From positions 1-33,272 of the forward strand of contig NZ_BOVJ01000116.1 in the NCBI RefSeq assembly GCF_018403665.1: a stretch of 33,272 nucleotides of DNA, written 5' to 3'. The notes beneath the pieces are model-generated. The model had not been told where the DNA came from. It worked only from the letters and a program-made list of their open reading frames with translations, and did not search any database. Numbering within the stretch: the first letter of the stretch is position 1; each line of letters begins with the position of its first letter. Shown piece by piece: positions 25,174 through 33,272 of this stretch. Origin of the DNA: Paenibacillus cisolokensis. GTDB taxonomy: Bacteria > Bacillota > Bacilli > Paenibacillales > Paenibacillaceae. The position numbers and the translations under genes are program-made.

Positions 25174-26241
25174 ATGAGCAAACTGAAAATCGGCGTCATC
25201 GGCACAGGCTCGATCTCGAACGTCCATCTTGACGCATACCGGAACAATCCGGAAGTGGAGATTTACGCCGTATGCGACCTGAACGAAGAACGGGCGAAGG
25301 CCAGCGCGCAAAAATACGGCGCCACGCATGTATTTACCGATTATAATGAACTGCTGGCGCTGCCTGAAATCCATGCCGTCAGCATTTGCACATGGAATAA
25401 TACGCATGCGCCGATCAGCATTGCGGCGCTGGAAGCCGGCAAGCACGTTCTGGTCGAAAAACCGATGACCCAGACGGTCGAGCAGGCGCTGCAGGTGCAG
25501 GAAACGGTCCGCCGGACAGGCAAGGTGCTGCAGGTCGGATTTGTGCGCCGCTATGACCCGAACGCGCAAATTTTGAAGCAGTTTATCGACGACGGCCTGC
25601 TCGGCAACATCTATTACGCCAAAGCTTCCAGCCTGAGAAGGCTCGGCAATCCCGGCGGATGGTTCGCCGACAAGGAGCGTTCCGGCGGCGGCCCGCTTAT
25701 CGATATCGGCGTTCATGTGATCGACGTATGCTGGTACTTGATGGGGCGCCCGAAAGTGCGCTCGATCAGCGGCAGCGCCTATCATCTTCTCGGCAACCGC
25801 AGCAATGTCCGCCATCTGTCGTTCTACAAAGCGGCGGATTACGACGCGTCGAAAAATACGGTCGAGGACATGGCCAATGCCCTGATCCGTTTCGAGAACG
25901 GCGCATCCCTGATGGTGGACGTCAGCTTCACGCTGCATGCGAAGAAGGACGAGACGGCGGTCAAGCTGTTCGGCGACAAGGGCGGGGCGGAGCTGGAGCC
26001 CGAACTGGCGCTCATTACGGAACGAAACGACATTATTATGAACTGGGCGCCGCAGGTTGACCATCTGTCGTTCAACTTCGGGGCGGCGTTCCAATCGGAA
26101 ATCAACCACTTTATCGATGCGACGCTCGGCCGCAAAGAAACGCTCAGCCCGGTCGATGACGGCGTCGAGATCATGAAAATACTGTGCGGCATTTACGAGT
26201 CGGCCGAGACGGGCCGCGAGATCGTGTTCGAGGAGGCATAA
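25174..26241 (+). CDS. Gfo/Idh/MocA-family NAD(P)-dependent oxidoreductase
   Basis: A sugar or cyclitol dehydrogenase of 355 residues. The Rossmann GVIGTGSIS is at 7-15, the EKP motif (95-97) carries the conserved lysine, and GGGPLIDIGVHVIDV contains D177 and H181 of the catalytic region. AAAGGAG precedes the ATG by about 10 bases. The isomerase gene follows after 2 bases, so the three genes to 27994 form an operon. The oxidised hydroxyl cannot be told from the sequence; pairing with two TIM-barrel isomerases suggests keto-sugar chemistry. Confidence 0.93.
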   Translation: MSKLKIGVIGTGSISNVHLDAYRNNPEVEIYAVCDLNEERAKASAQKYGATHVFTDYNELLALPEIHAVSICTWNNTHAPISIAALEAGKHVLVEKPMTQTVEQALQVQETVRRTGKVLQVGFVRRYDPNAQILKQFIDDGLLGNIYYAKASSLRRLGNPGGWFADKERSGGGPLIDIGVHVIDVCWYLMGRPKVRSISGSAYHLLGNRSNVRHLSFYKAADYDASKNTVEDMANALIRFENGASLMVDVSFTLHAKKDETAVKLFGDKGGAELEPELALITERNDIIMNWAPQVDHLSFNFGAAFQSEINHFIDATLGRKETLSPVDDGVEIMKILCGIYESAETGREIVFEEA

Positions 26242-26243
26242 GA

Positions 26244-27134
26244 ATGACCATTACCAATAAAATCGGCGTTATCGTCGACAGCTTCGGCGTCGGCGTGCGC
26301 GAAGGACTCAAGAAAGCCAAAGCGGTAGGCGCGGAAGGCGTGCAAATTTATGCCGTATCCGGCGAGATGGACCCGGACAATCTGTCCGCCGCCGCCCGCA
26401 AGGAACTGCGCGACTACATCGATTCGCTCGGACTGGAAATTTCGGCGCTGTGCGGAGACCTTGGCGGCCACGGCTTCCAGGACAGGCAGGCCAATCCCGG
26501 GAAGGTGGAGAAATCGAAGCGGATTCTCGACCTGGCCGTCGAACTCGGAACGAATGTGGTGACGACCCATATCGGCATCGTGCCGGAGGACCCAAGCAGC
26601 GAAGTGTTTGCCGCCATGCAGGAAGCATGCGACGAGCTGGCCCGCTACGCCAACAGCATGAATGCGCATTTTGCAATTGAAACGGGGCCGGAGACGGCCG
26701 AACGATTGCTCGGTTTTCTGCAAACGTTGACGGGCAAAGGCGTCGCTGTCAATTTCGACCCGGCGAACATGGTTATGGTGACCGGCGACGATCCGGTGAA
26801 AGGCGTCTATACGCTCAAAGACTATATCGTGCATACGCATGTAAAGGACGGCGTGCGCCACAAGGAAGTCGATCCCCGCATCGTATACGGAGCGCTCGGC
26901 TTCGACAAGATGGAGCATGAAAAAATCGCCCGGATGCTGGCAGCGGGCGAATTGTTCGAGGAGCTGCCGCTCGGCGAAGGCAAAGTCGATTTCGACGCCT
27001 ATTTTGCGGCGCTTGCGGATATCGGCTACAAAGGCTATTTGACGATCGAGCGCGAGGTCGGCGCGAATCCGGAGGCGGATATCCGCCATGCCGTCGAATT
27101 TATTAAACGTTACAGAGAGCAGGTGCGGTCGTGA
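26244..27134 (+). CDS. Sugar phosphate isomerase/epimerase-like TIM-barrel protein, first of two
   Basis: A 296-residue AP-endonuclease-2-like (xylose-isomerase-like) barrel. Metal ligands are visible at E146 (FAIETGPET), D172 (NFDPAN) and H199 (HTHVKDG), with a late glutamate in YLTIEREVG. Such enzymes epimerise, isomerise or eliminate on sugars and keto-sugars. AGGAGG lies inside the end of the dehydrogenase gene. Its stop overlaps the next start (GTGA). Confidence 0.92.
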   Translation: MTITNKIGVIVDSFGVGVREGLKKAKAVGAEGVQIYAVSGEMDPDNLSAAARKELRDYIDSLGLEISALCGDLGGHGFQDRQANPGKVEKSKRILDLAVELGTNVVTTHIGIVPEDPSSEVFAAMQEACDELARYANSMNAHFAIETGPETAERLLGFLQTLTGKGVAVNFDPANMVMVTGDDPVKGVYTLKDYIVHTHVKDGVRHKEVDPRIVYGALGFDKMEHEKIARMLAAGELFEELPLGEGKVDFDAYFAALADIGYKGYLTIEREVGANPEADIRHAVEFIKRYREQVRS

Positions 27135-27994
27135 AATTAGGATTGAGCTCCTACAGCTTGTCCCGGGCGATCGGGGCGGGCGAAATGAATATTGCCGATG
27201 TGATCAACTGGATCGCCGAGCAGGGCGGCCAGCATGTGGAAATTGTTCCGATCGGTTTCGAGCTGACAGGCAATCCGGAACTCGTAGAGCATATTCGCAA
27301 AACGGCCGAGGCGGCCGGCATCGAAGTATCCAACTATGCGATCGGCGCCCAGTTTTTGCAGCCGACGCGCGAAGACTTCAAGCGCGAGCTGGAGCGCGTG
27401 AAGGAGCAGGTCGACATCGCCGCCGCGCTCGGCGTCAAGCTGATGCGCCACGATGTCGCCTCCCTGCCGCCGGCGGAAGCGACGGACGAGCGGTTCGAGC
27501 GCGATCTTCCGGCGCTGGTCGAAGCGTGCGCTATCATCTCGGAATATGCCGAACAATACGGCATTACGACAAGCGTGGAAAATCACGGCTATTACATTCA
27601 GGCGCACAAGCGGGTGCAAAGGCTTGTCGCCGAAGTCAACCGGCCGAATTTCAGGACGACGCTCGATATCGGCAATTTTATGTGCGCCGATGAAAATTCC
27701 GTCGAAGCGGTCCGGGCGAACATCGGCATCGCATCGATGGTGCATATCAAAGACTTTTATTTGCGCGGCAAGGACCGCAATCCCGGCGAAGGCTGGTTCC
27801 GTACGGCGGCCGGCAACTATTTGCGCGGCGCCATCGCCGGCCATGGCGATATCGACCTGTACGAAGTGCTGCGAATTGTGAAATCGTCCGGTTACGACGG
27901 CTATCTGTCGCTCGAATTCGAAGGCATGGAAGATTGCCGCACCGGTTCCCGAATCGGTTTGGCCAATGTGGCGCGGATTTGGAACGAAGTATAA
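27131..27994 (+). CDS. Sugar phosphate isomerase/epimerase-like TIM-barrel protein, second of two
   Basis: A 287-residue barrel of the same superfamily but clearly divergent from its neighbour. Ligands are E150 (SVENHGYY), D179 (TTLDIGNF), H205 (MVHIKDFY) and a late glutamate in LSLEFEG. It starts with GTG overlapping the previous stop by 4 bases. The pair plus the dehydrogenase make a compact three-enzyme unit ended by a terminator. Confidence 0.92.
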   Translation: MKLGLSSYSLSRAIGAGEMNIADVINWIAEQGGQHVEIVPIGFELTGNPELVEHIRKTAEAAGIEVSNYAIGAQFLQPTREDFKRELERVKEQVDIAAALGVKLMRHDVASLPPAEATDERFERDLPALVEACAIISEYAEQYGITTSVENHGYYIQAHKRVQRLVAEVNRPNFRTTLDIGNFMCADENSVEAVRANIGIASMVHIKDFYLRGKDRNPGEGWFRTAAGNYLRGAIAGHGDIDLYEVLRIVKSSGYDGYLSLEFEGMEDCRTGSRIGLANVARIWNEV

Positions 27995-28005
27995 AAAATA
28001 CTGCG

Positions 28006-28043
28006 GGGCGCTTATCGGCCATCGGCCGGCAAGCGCCCTTTTT
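28006..28043 (+). terminator. Intrinsic terminator of the dehydrogenase-isomerase operon
   Basis: GGGCGCTT pairs with AAGCGCCC, with an inner GGCC-ATC-GGCC hairpin, followed by TTTTT. Confidence 0.85.
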
Positions 28044-28088
28044 CCGCAATGGCCTGCTCCCGCATCCGTCCTGTGGCAATCCGGTTTC

Positions 28089-28110
28089 GGAGCCTGACGA
28101 TTCAGGTTCC
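28089..28110 (+). promoter_or_regulatory. Hairpin or operator upstream of the second binding-protein gene
   Basis: GGAGCCTGA and TCAGGTTCC pair (one G-T) around CGAT, ending 17 bases before the ribosome site. It could be a DNA operator or a 5' UTR hairpin. No convincing promoter hexamers are seen in 28044-28141. Confidence 0.4.
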
Positions 28111-28141
28111 TTGGTCGCGCAAAGTCAAGGAGGGTTAGACG

Positions 28142-29671
28142 ATGAAGAGAAGCTCGATAACGGCTGTTGTAGCGGCGATGTCGATATGGCTCATCACCGG
28201 CTGCCTGAACGGCGGCGTTCAGGTGAACAATGGCGACGGTCCGGCCGAAAGCGCAGCAAAGCCGGTGACCATCGTCATTAACAGCCTCGGCATGACATTC
28301 CCTCCGGGCATGGACGAGAACGACAATCCTTATTTGCATTACATCGAGACCCATACCGGACTCGATATCGGCGTCGTCCTTCCGCCCCAGCAAGTGTACG
28401 AGGAAAAACTGGATGTCCTGATGTCGTCCGGCAGCGTGCCGGATCTGATTCACACGTTCGATCCCGTCTGGCTGGACGGCTATGCGAAGCGCAAGGCGCT
28501 GCTGCCGCTCGAATCGTTGATCGACCGCTTCGGTCCTGCGCTGAAGGAGCTCATTCCGGAGGAAGCCTGGGAGCAGGTGAGCTATAACGGGCATATTTAT
28601 GCCGTACCGAGCCTGAACGAAGTGCCGGGCACCGAGATCGTCTATGCGCGCAAAGACTGGCTGGACCGGCTCGGGATGAAGCCGCCGGTTACGCTGGACG
28701 AATACTACGAGGTGATCCGGGCGTTTACCCTGGACGATCCGGACGGCAACGGCGCAGACGATACGCTCGGCCTCATTATGACGGAAAATTTGGGCCGTTC
28801 CGGTCCGTTCTTCGGCGCGTTCGGCACGCAGCTCGACAGGTGGCTCGAAAGAGACGGCAGGCTCGTCTACGGCAGCGTCTTGCCGGAAACGAAGGAAGCG
28901 CTCGCCTTTTTCGCACGGCTGTACGGCGAGGGACTGCTTGATCCGGAATTTCCGCTCAATCGTCTGAAAAACTTGCACGACAAAATTGAGAACGGCGTTG
29001 TCGGCTTGTATTCGGCTACCTGGTACGATACCCGCGGTCCGATCGCCGCCAGCAAAGCGAAAGATCCGTCCGCCGAGTGGATCGCGCTCCCGTATCCGAC
29101 CGGCAAGGACGGCAGAAACGGCACGTATGCGCAGGAGATGATAAGGGGCTACAATGTCGTGCCGGCTGGTGCGGCCAATCCGGAAGGCGTCATCCGCATG
29201 CTCAACTTTATCGCGGGAGAAGGGCACCGGACACTCAAGCTCGGCTTCGAAAACGAGATATGGAGCTTGCAGGACGGGCGGATCGTCACCAATTTCGCGG
29301 AGCATGACAAGCATCTGTACAGAGGGATGTATCAGGCGCTGGTCGATGTGAAGGATCCCGTTCTGTTCAAGCAGCGTCTCGATTCGCTCGGCGATTTCGA
29401 TCTGTACGACAACCTGCGGCGGATTGAAGCCCATGCCATCCCCAATGCGTTCACCGGCGCGCCGACGGAGGCGATGAGCAAATACAGGGCGAAATTGAAT
29501 GAACTGAAAATGGAGGAGCTGTTTACGAAAATCGTAATGGGCATCGAGCCTCTCGACGCTTTCGACCGGTTTGCGGAACAGTGGCGGGAAGCCGGCGGTG
29601 ATGAAATGACGCGGGAAGTGAACGAGTGGTACGCCCGGAAGAACAAGGAGAGCGAGGGAGCCATCCCGTGA
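28142..29671 (+). CDS. Extracellular solute-binding lipoprotein, second
   Basis: Family 1 solute-binding protein of 509 residues, with the lipoprotein signal ending LITGC (C21). It is of the longer LplA-like type common in Paenibacillus. Blocks include PDLIHTFDPVWLDGYAK, EEAWEQVSYNGHIYAVPSLN, EIVYARKDWLDRLGMKPPVT and the EF-hand-like loop DDPDGNGADD. AAGGAGG is 8 bases before the ATG. The stop overlaps the start of a histidine kinase gene (GTGA), an arrangement that suggests it feeds the kinase as a sensory receptor; no permease is adjacent within the window. Confidence 0.92.
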   Translation: MKRSSITAVVAAMSIWLITGCLNGGVQVNNGDGPAESAAKPVTIVINSLGMTFPPGMDENDNPYLHYIETHTGLDIGVVLPPQQVYEEKLDVLMSSGSVPDLIHTFDPVWLDGYAKRKALLPLESLIDRFGPALKELIPEEAWEQVSYNGHIYAVPSLNEVPGTEIVYARKDWLDRLGMKPPVTLDEYYEVIRAFTLDDPDGNGADDTLGLIMTENLGRSGPFFGAFGTQLDRWLERDGRLVYGSVLPETKEALAFFARLYGEGLLDPEFPLNRLKNLHDKIENGVVGLYSATWYDTRGPIAASKAKDPSAEWIALPYPTGKDGRNGTYAQEMIRGYNVVPAGAANPEGVIRMLNFIAGEGHRTLKLGFENEIWSLQDGRIVTNFAEHDKHLYRGMYQALVDVKDPVLFKQRLDSLGDFDLYDNLRRIEAHAIPNAFTGAPTEAMSKYRAKLNELKMEELFTKIVMGIEPLDAFDRFAEQWREAGGDEMTREVNEWYARKNKESEGAIP

Positions 29672-31514
29672 TTCCGTTCTTCCGCTGGCTGCTGCACCGG
29701 TTTTCCCGCAAAATTCAAGTTCGGCTGACGGTCTATTTCCTCATTATTCTGCTGCCCCTCGTCGCCGTCAGCCTGTTTGCCGTCGGCAAATCGCGCAGCA
29801 TCGTGTACGATCAGGCTGTGGAGCAAAACAGGCTCGCTTTGGCCTCGGTCATGGATCATATCGATTTGACGCTGCAAAATGTGGAAGAAATCTCGACGCT
29901 GATCGCGACCGACGCCGGATTGGTGGAGATGCTGAACAAGAACGGCTCGAGCCTGTCGCCCGACATGATCGTCGATTTCGCCCAGCTGCTCAAGCAGCTG
30001 TCCAACATCGGCGCGGTCAATCATTATTTATCGCAAATATCGGTTTATCATCATGCCTCGGATATGATGATTTCGACCGATATCGGGGGCAGAAGACTCG
30101 CATCGGAGCCGCATCGGGACTGGTTCGGGCGGTTTGCCGCAACCGTCGGCACAGGCATCCGCTACGTCATGCCGGACGAGCGGGTCGCCCGGAACGAGAC
30201 GTTCGGCCAAATGCTCGATACCGACAGCGTGACGCTGGTGCGCATGATGGATCTGTACAATACGGACAGACAGCCGAACGTTCTGTTGATTACGCTGAAT
30301 AAGATGAAGCTGCTGCAGGCGATCAAGATGCTGCTGCCTTCCCCGAAAGCCGGCATATATTTGCGGGACGGACAAGGGCGGCTGATCGCCGGCACATCCG
30401 GAATGGACGGGATAAGCGCCGTGCCGCAGCCGAGCGCGAGCGAGCTGGAGGTAACGATCGGCTCCGGGTATTCCGGCTGGCAGCTGACCCTTATGCAGCC
30501 GAAGCGGGAGCTGTACGAAGAGACGGACCAACTGCGGATGTTTACGGTCGTCATTATCGCGGTCAGCATCCTGCTGGCCGTCGGCATCTCGCTGCTCGTC
30601 TACCGGAGCATCGCGTATCCCGTTCACAAGCTTACCCGCGGCATGAAGCAGTTCGGCGAAGGACAGCTGAATGTCCGGCTGCACAACGGCCGGAAAGACG
30701 AGTTCGGTTTTCTGATCGATTCGTTCAACCGGATGGCGGATATGCAGAAGCGTCTGATCGAGGATCATTACGAGCAGCAGCTGCGCGTGGCGAGAACCGA
30801 GCTGCAGCTTCTCCAATCCCAGATCAATCCGCATTTTTGTACAATACGCTCGATTCGATCTACTGGTCGGCGAAAAACTACGAGGCTGACGAAATCGGCG
30901 AAATGGTGATGAATTTGTCGAAATTTTTCCGCCTCAGCCTGAACAAGGGCCGGCAGTCGTTTTCGCTCGAAGAGAGCGTCTCGCATTTGCACTATTATAT
31001 CCGCATTCAACAAATCCGGTTTTTGGACAGCTTTACGGTCGAATATCGCCTCGACGAGGCGAGCAAGTCCGTTCCGATCCTGAAGCTGTTGCTTCAGCCG
31101 CTGGTGGAAAATGCGATTTTGCACGGCCTTGAGGGCAAGGAAGAAGGCGGGCGGCTGATCATTTCCAGCTGGATCGAGGAGCGGAGGACGGTCAAGATCA
31201 GCGTCCGGGACAACGGCAAAGGGATGAGCGAGGAACGGCTGCAGTACGTGCAAAGCGAGCTTCAACTGATTGCCCGCGCCCATGCCCCGATCGTATCCGC
31301 GGATGGCGAGGATTGGAAAGATTTGTTCGGGCTGCGAAATGTGCTCACGAGATTGAAGCTCTATTACGGCAGCGAAGCGGCCATGATGATCGAAAGCCGG
31401 CTCGGAGAAGGGACGATCGTCACACTCGCCATTCCGTTGGAACGGTGCCGGGACAATCCGGCATCCGATGCGAACGTCCCGGCGGATCGCGGGATAGGAG
31501 AGAGAACGGCATGA
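29668..31514 (+). CDS. YesM-type sensor histidine kinase, second (frameshifted at the catalytic histidine)
   Basis: A 615-residue kinase when restored. Transmembrane helices are at about 21-40 and 291-312, flanking an extracytoplasmic sensor of 250 residues; a HAMP domain follows. The His_kinase motif breaks as QSQINPHF at the T5 run 30834-30838; one more T gives INPHFLYNTLDSIYW (H389). The HATPase domain has LQPLVENAILHGLEG, VRDNGKGM and LFGLRNVLTRL. The GTG at 29668 overlaps the lipoprotein stop, with GAGGGAG upstream; its stop overlaps the regulator start (ATGA). Confidence 0.92.
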
Positions 31515-33115
31515 ATTTGATGATCGTGGAGGATGAGCCGCGGCTTCGCAGCGCGCTCGCGCATAACATGCCGTGGGAAGAACACGGGATCGAAGTGGTA
31601 GGCGCCGTCCCTAACGGACGGGAGGCGCTGAAGCTGGCGGAACGCAAACGTGTCGATATCGCCCTGGTCGATATTCAGATGCCGGAGATGGACGGACTGG
31701 CGCTCATCGGCAATCTGAGACGGCAGCAGGACAGAAGCAGGATGAAAATCATTATTTTAAGCGGTCACGACAACTTCGAATATGCGCGGAACGGGATCGA
31801 GTTCGGCGTGATGAAATATTTGCTCAAGCCCGCGGGAGAAGGAGACATTTTGTCCGCCGTGCTGAGCGCGGCGAACGAGCTGCGCGAAGACATGAAGCAG
31901 TGGCAGACCGGGGCCGAATTGCGGCAAAAATGGACGGAGCATCTGCCCCATTTGCAGAACAGCTTCTTTCAGCATTGGGTCGGCGGGAAGTACGCGCGGT
32001 GGGAAGTGCTGGCCAGAGGCGCCGACGTTCAGGTCGACGTGACGGACGGGACGCAGGCGGCCGCCGCGGTCGTCGATATCGATCCGGTGCCGGAGGACAG
32101 TCCCCGATTCGGCTCGGGCGATATCCCGCTGCTGCAGTTTTCGCTGCTCTGTCTGGCGAAGGAGCTTCTGACCCGTCCGGGCTGCTGGGTATGCGGCGAT
32201 GCGCAGGGCCGCGTGCTGCTCGTCTTCCTGTTCGAACCCGGCGACGATCCGAACGATGCGATGCTGCGCATTCACGATGCCGTCGACAAGCTGCTGTTCC
32301 ATACGAAGGAGGTGCTGAAGCTGACCGCCAGCGCGGGGATCTGTTCCGGCACGGGGGATATCGGCGATTTGCACCTTCTGTACGAGCAGGCTTGCCGCGC
32401 GCTGCAGGAGCGTATCGTTTACGGCCAGGGCATCGCGATCCCGTATCGGGAGCAGGAGCGGCGGGAGCGGCGGGTTCGGATCGGCTCCGGCGGGGAGCAG
32501 ACGCTGGCGATCGCGCTGGAAACGGCCGACGAGCAGAAAGCGCTCGAAGCGCTCATCGTTCTGTGGAACGAAGGCTACGACCGGGCCGAAACGTCCGACG
32601 AAGCGCTGGAATCGGTGCTGCATCTGCAAAGCCTGTTCGTCCGTATCATCCAGAAGCAAGGCTGGATGGTCAAGGACGTTGTCCGCGACGATATCGTTTA
32701 TTTTCAAAATGTGAAGCTGCTCGGCAGCAAAGACCAGACCTGGTCGCTCCTTGTCCGGACCGTCCGCCATATTTGCGACTATATGCAGAGCCAGCGGAAA
32801 AAGACGAGCCACCAGGTCGTAAAGCAAATCTTGAATATCGTCGAACGCGAGCTCGATCAGGAAATGACGCTGCATACGGTCGCCGACCGGCTGTACGTCA
32901 ACCCCTCCTATTTGAGCCGATTGTTCAAGCAGGAAATGGGCGTTCCTTTTTCCGCCTATGTATTGGAGCGCAAGATGGAGCGGGCGAAGGCCGCGCTGCT
33001 TGAAGGCGGCAAAGTGTACGATGCCGCGCGGCGGACCGGCTACCGGGACGTCAGCTATTTCACGAAAGTGTTCCGCAAATATTGGGGCGTCACGCCCGGC
33101 GAGATGAAGCCGTGA
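31511..33115 (+). CDS. YesN-type response regulator, second (REC plus AraC-family domain)
   Basis: A 534-residue regulator, intact. The receiver has E7/D8, phosphoacceptor D54 in IALVDIQMPEMDG and K106 in YLLKP. A variable linker precedes the C-terminal AraC-type double HTH (MTLHTVADRLYVNPSYLSRL, DAARRTGYRDVSYFTKVFRK). The ATG overlaps the kinase stop. Its likely targets are this operon and any transporter or hydrolase genes beyond the window end. Confidence 0.95.
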   Translation: MNLMIVEDEPRLRSALAHNMPWEEHGIEVVGAVPNGREALKLAERKRVDIALVDIQMPEMDGLALIGNLRRQQDRSRMKIIILSGHDNFEYARNGIEFGVMKYLLKPAGEGDILSAVLSAANELREDMKQWQTGAELRQKWTEHLPHLQNSFFQHWVGGKYARWEVLARGADVQVDVTDGTQAAAAVVDIDPVPEDSPRFGSGDIPLLQFSLLCLAKELLTRPGCWVCGDAQGRVLLVFLFEPGDDPNDAMLRIHDAVDKLLFHTKEVLKLTASAGICSGTGDIGDLHLLYEQACRALQERIVYGQGIAIPYREQERRERRVRIGSGGEQTLAIALETADEQKALEALIVLWNEGYDRAETSDEALESVLHLQSLFVRIIQKQGWMVKDVVRDDIVYFQNVKLLGSKDQTWSLLVRTVRHICDYMQSQRKKTSHQVVKQILNIVERELDQEMTLHTVADRLYVNPSYLSRLFKQEMGVPFSAYVLERKMERAKAALLEGGKVYDAARRTGYRDVSYFTKVFRKYWGVTPGEMKP

Positions 33116-33136
33116 GCGCCGTACGGCTTTAAGGCA

Positions 33137-33219
33137 GGCCGGCGAGCGGCGAGCGCATTGCTGTGGCTTCGGTTCGCGGCGCGGGCGCTCTGCTCGAGCG
33201 GCCGGCGAGCGGCGAGCGC
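33137..33219. repeat. 20-bp direct repeat, two copies 63 bp apart
   Basis: GGCCGGCGAGCGGCGAGCGC at 33137-33156 and 33200-33219. It lies in the GC-rich space after the last regulator; nothing else is supported in 33116-33272. Confidence 0.75.
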
Positions 33220-33272
33220 GTCCCGCCCGAGGCGCAGCCGATGGAAACATTGTGTCGCTGGGTACCGAAAAA

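Noticed and set aside
27137-29434. 765-codon minus-strand open frame
   Set aside because: It is antisense to two well-supported isomerase and lipoprotein genes and crosses their terminator. Its Arg/His-rich, low-complexity translation is typical of the open antisense frames seen in GC-rich genes.
832-31514. Programmed frameshifting or transcriptional slippage as the cause of the broken frames
   Set aside because: Most runs are only 4-5 bases, too short for efficient slippage, and the genes involved are functionally unrelated. No stimulatory structures or slippery heptamers are evident.
832-31514. Widespread pseudogenes
   Set aside because: Apart from the single lost bases the genes are full length with intact catalytic motifs, good ribosome sites and overlapping start/stop codons, which is not what decaying genes look like.
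31757-33250. 497-codon minus-strand open frame
   Set aside because: Antisense to the intact second response regulator, with no ribosome site and a skewed composition.

Overview
The window looks like chromosome from a fairly GC-rich, endospore-forming Firmicute, most likely Paenibacillaceae (Paenibacillus/Cohnella type). The reasons are an alpha/beta-type spore DNA-binding protein, YunB, a LytH-like spore peptidase, YlbJ, the yutD-lipA-lytH-yunB neighbourhood known from Bacillus, strong AGGAGG-type ribosome sites, and two YesM/YesN-type two-component systems beside CUT1 sugar transport genes. No rRNA, tRNA, CRISPR array or insertion sequence was seen.

Layout. 1-3.7 kb: the end of an unidentified gene, a SASP, a ThuA-domain protein, yunB, and convergent lytH. 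3.7-5.8 kb: a 42-bp tandem-repeat intergenic region, then lipA and a yutD with a long disordered tail. 5.9-9.7 kb (minus strand): an ABC exporter, nadK and ylbJ. 9.85-11 kb: a self-contained 30-residue membrane-peptide transcription unit, a truncated haemoglobin, and a translationally coupled yycC/Cys-rich gene pair. 11-13 kb: a PepF-like M3 peptidase behind a 17-bp tandem-repeat leader. 13.2-16.9 kb: a central-carbon block of ccpN, ppsR, glpX, ndk and a small transaldolase, closed by a strong terminator.

17-33 kb is a carbohydrate sensing and uptake region. Two CUT1 permeases are followed by a YesM-type kinase, a YesN-type regulator and a lipoprotein binding protein. A divergent nucleoside hydrolase comes next, then a Gfo/Idh dehydrogenase with two TIM-barrel isomerases. 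Last is a second set of binding lipoprotein, kinase and regulator with overlapping start and stop codons. No transporter ATPase is encoded, so a shared MsmX-type ATPase elsewhere is likely. The most interesting regulatory signal is a bipartite motif, GAACATAGTGAAAT-N22-ACGYTYCA, found with identical internal spacing upstream of both the permease operon and the first binding-protein gene. It is a candidate site for the regulator encoded between them.

Caution on the sequence: ten genes are broken (or have lost their natural start) by what looks like about twelve single-base losses, nearly all at A or T runs of 4-6 bases. Restoring one base per run gives full-length, family-like proteins each time. 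This looks like a systematic homopolymer under-call in the assembly, not pseudogene formation. Affected genes are annotated at their restored extents.
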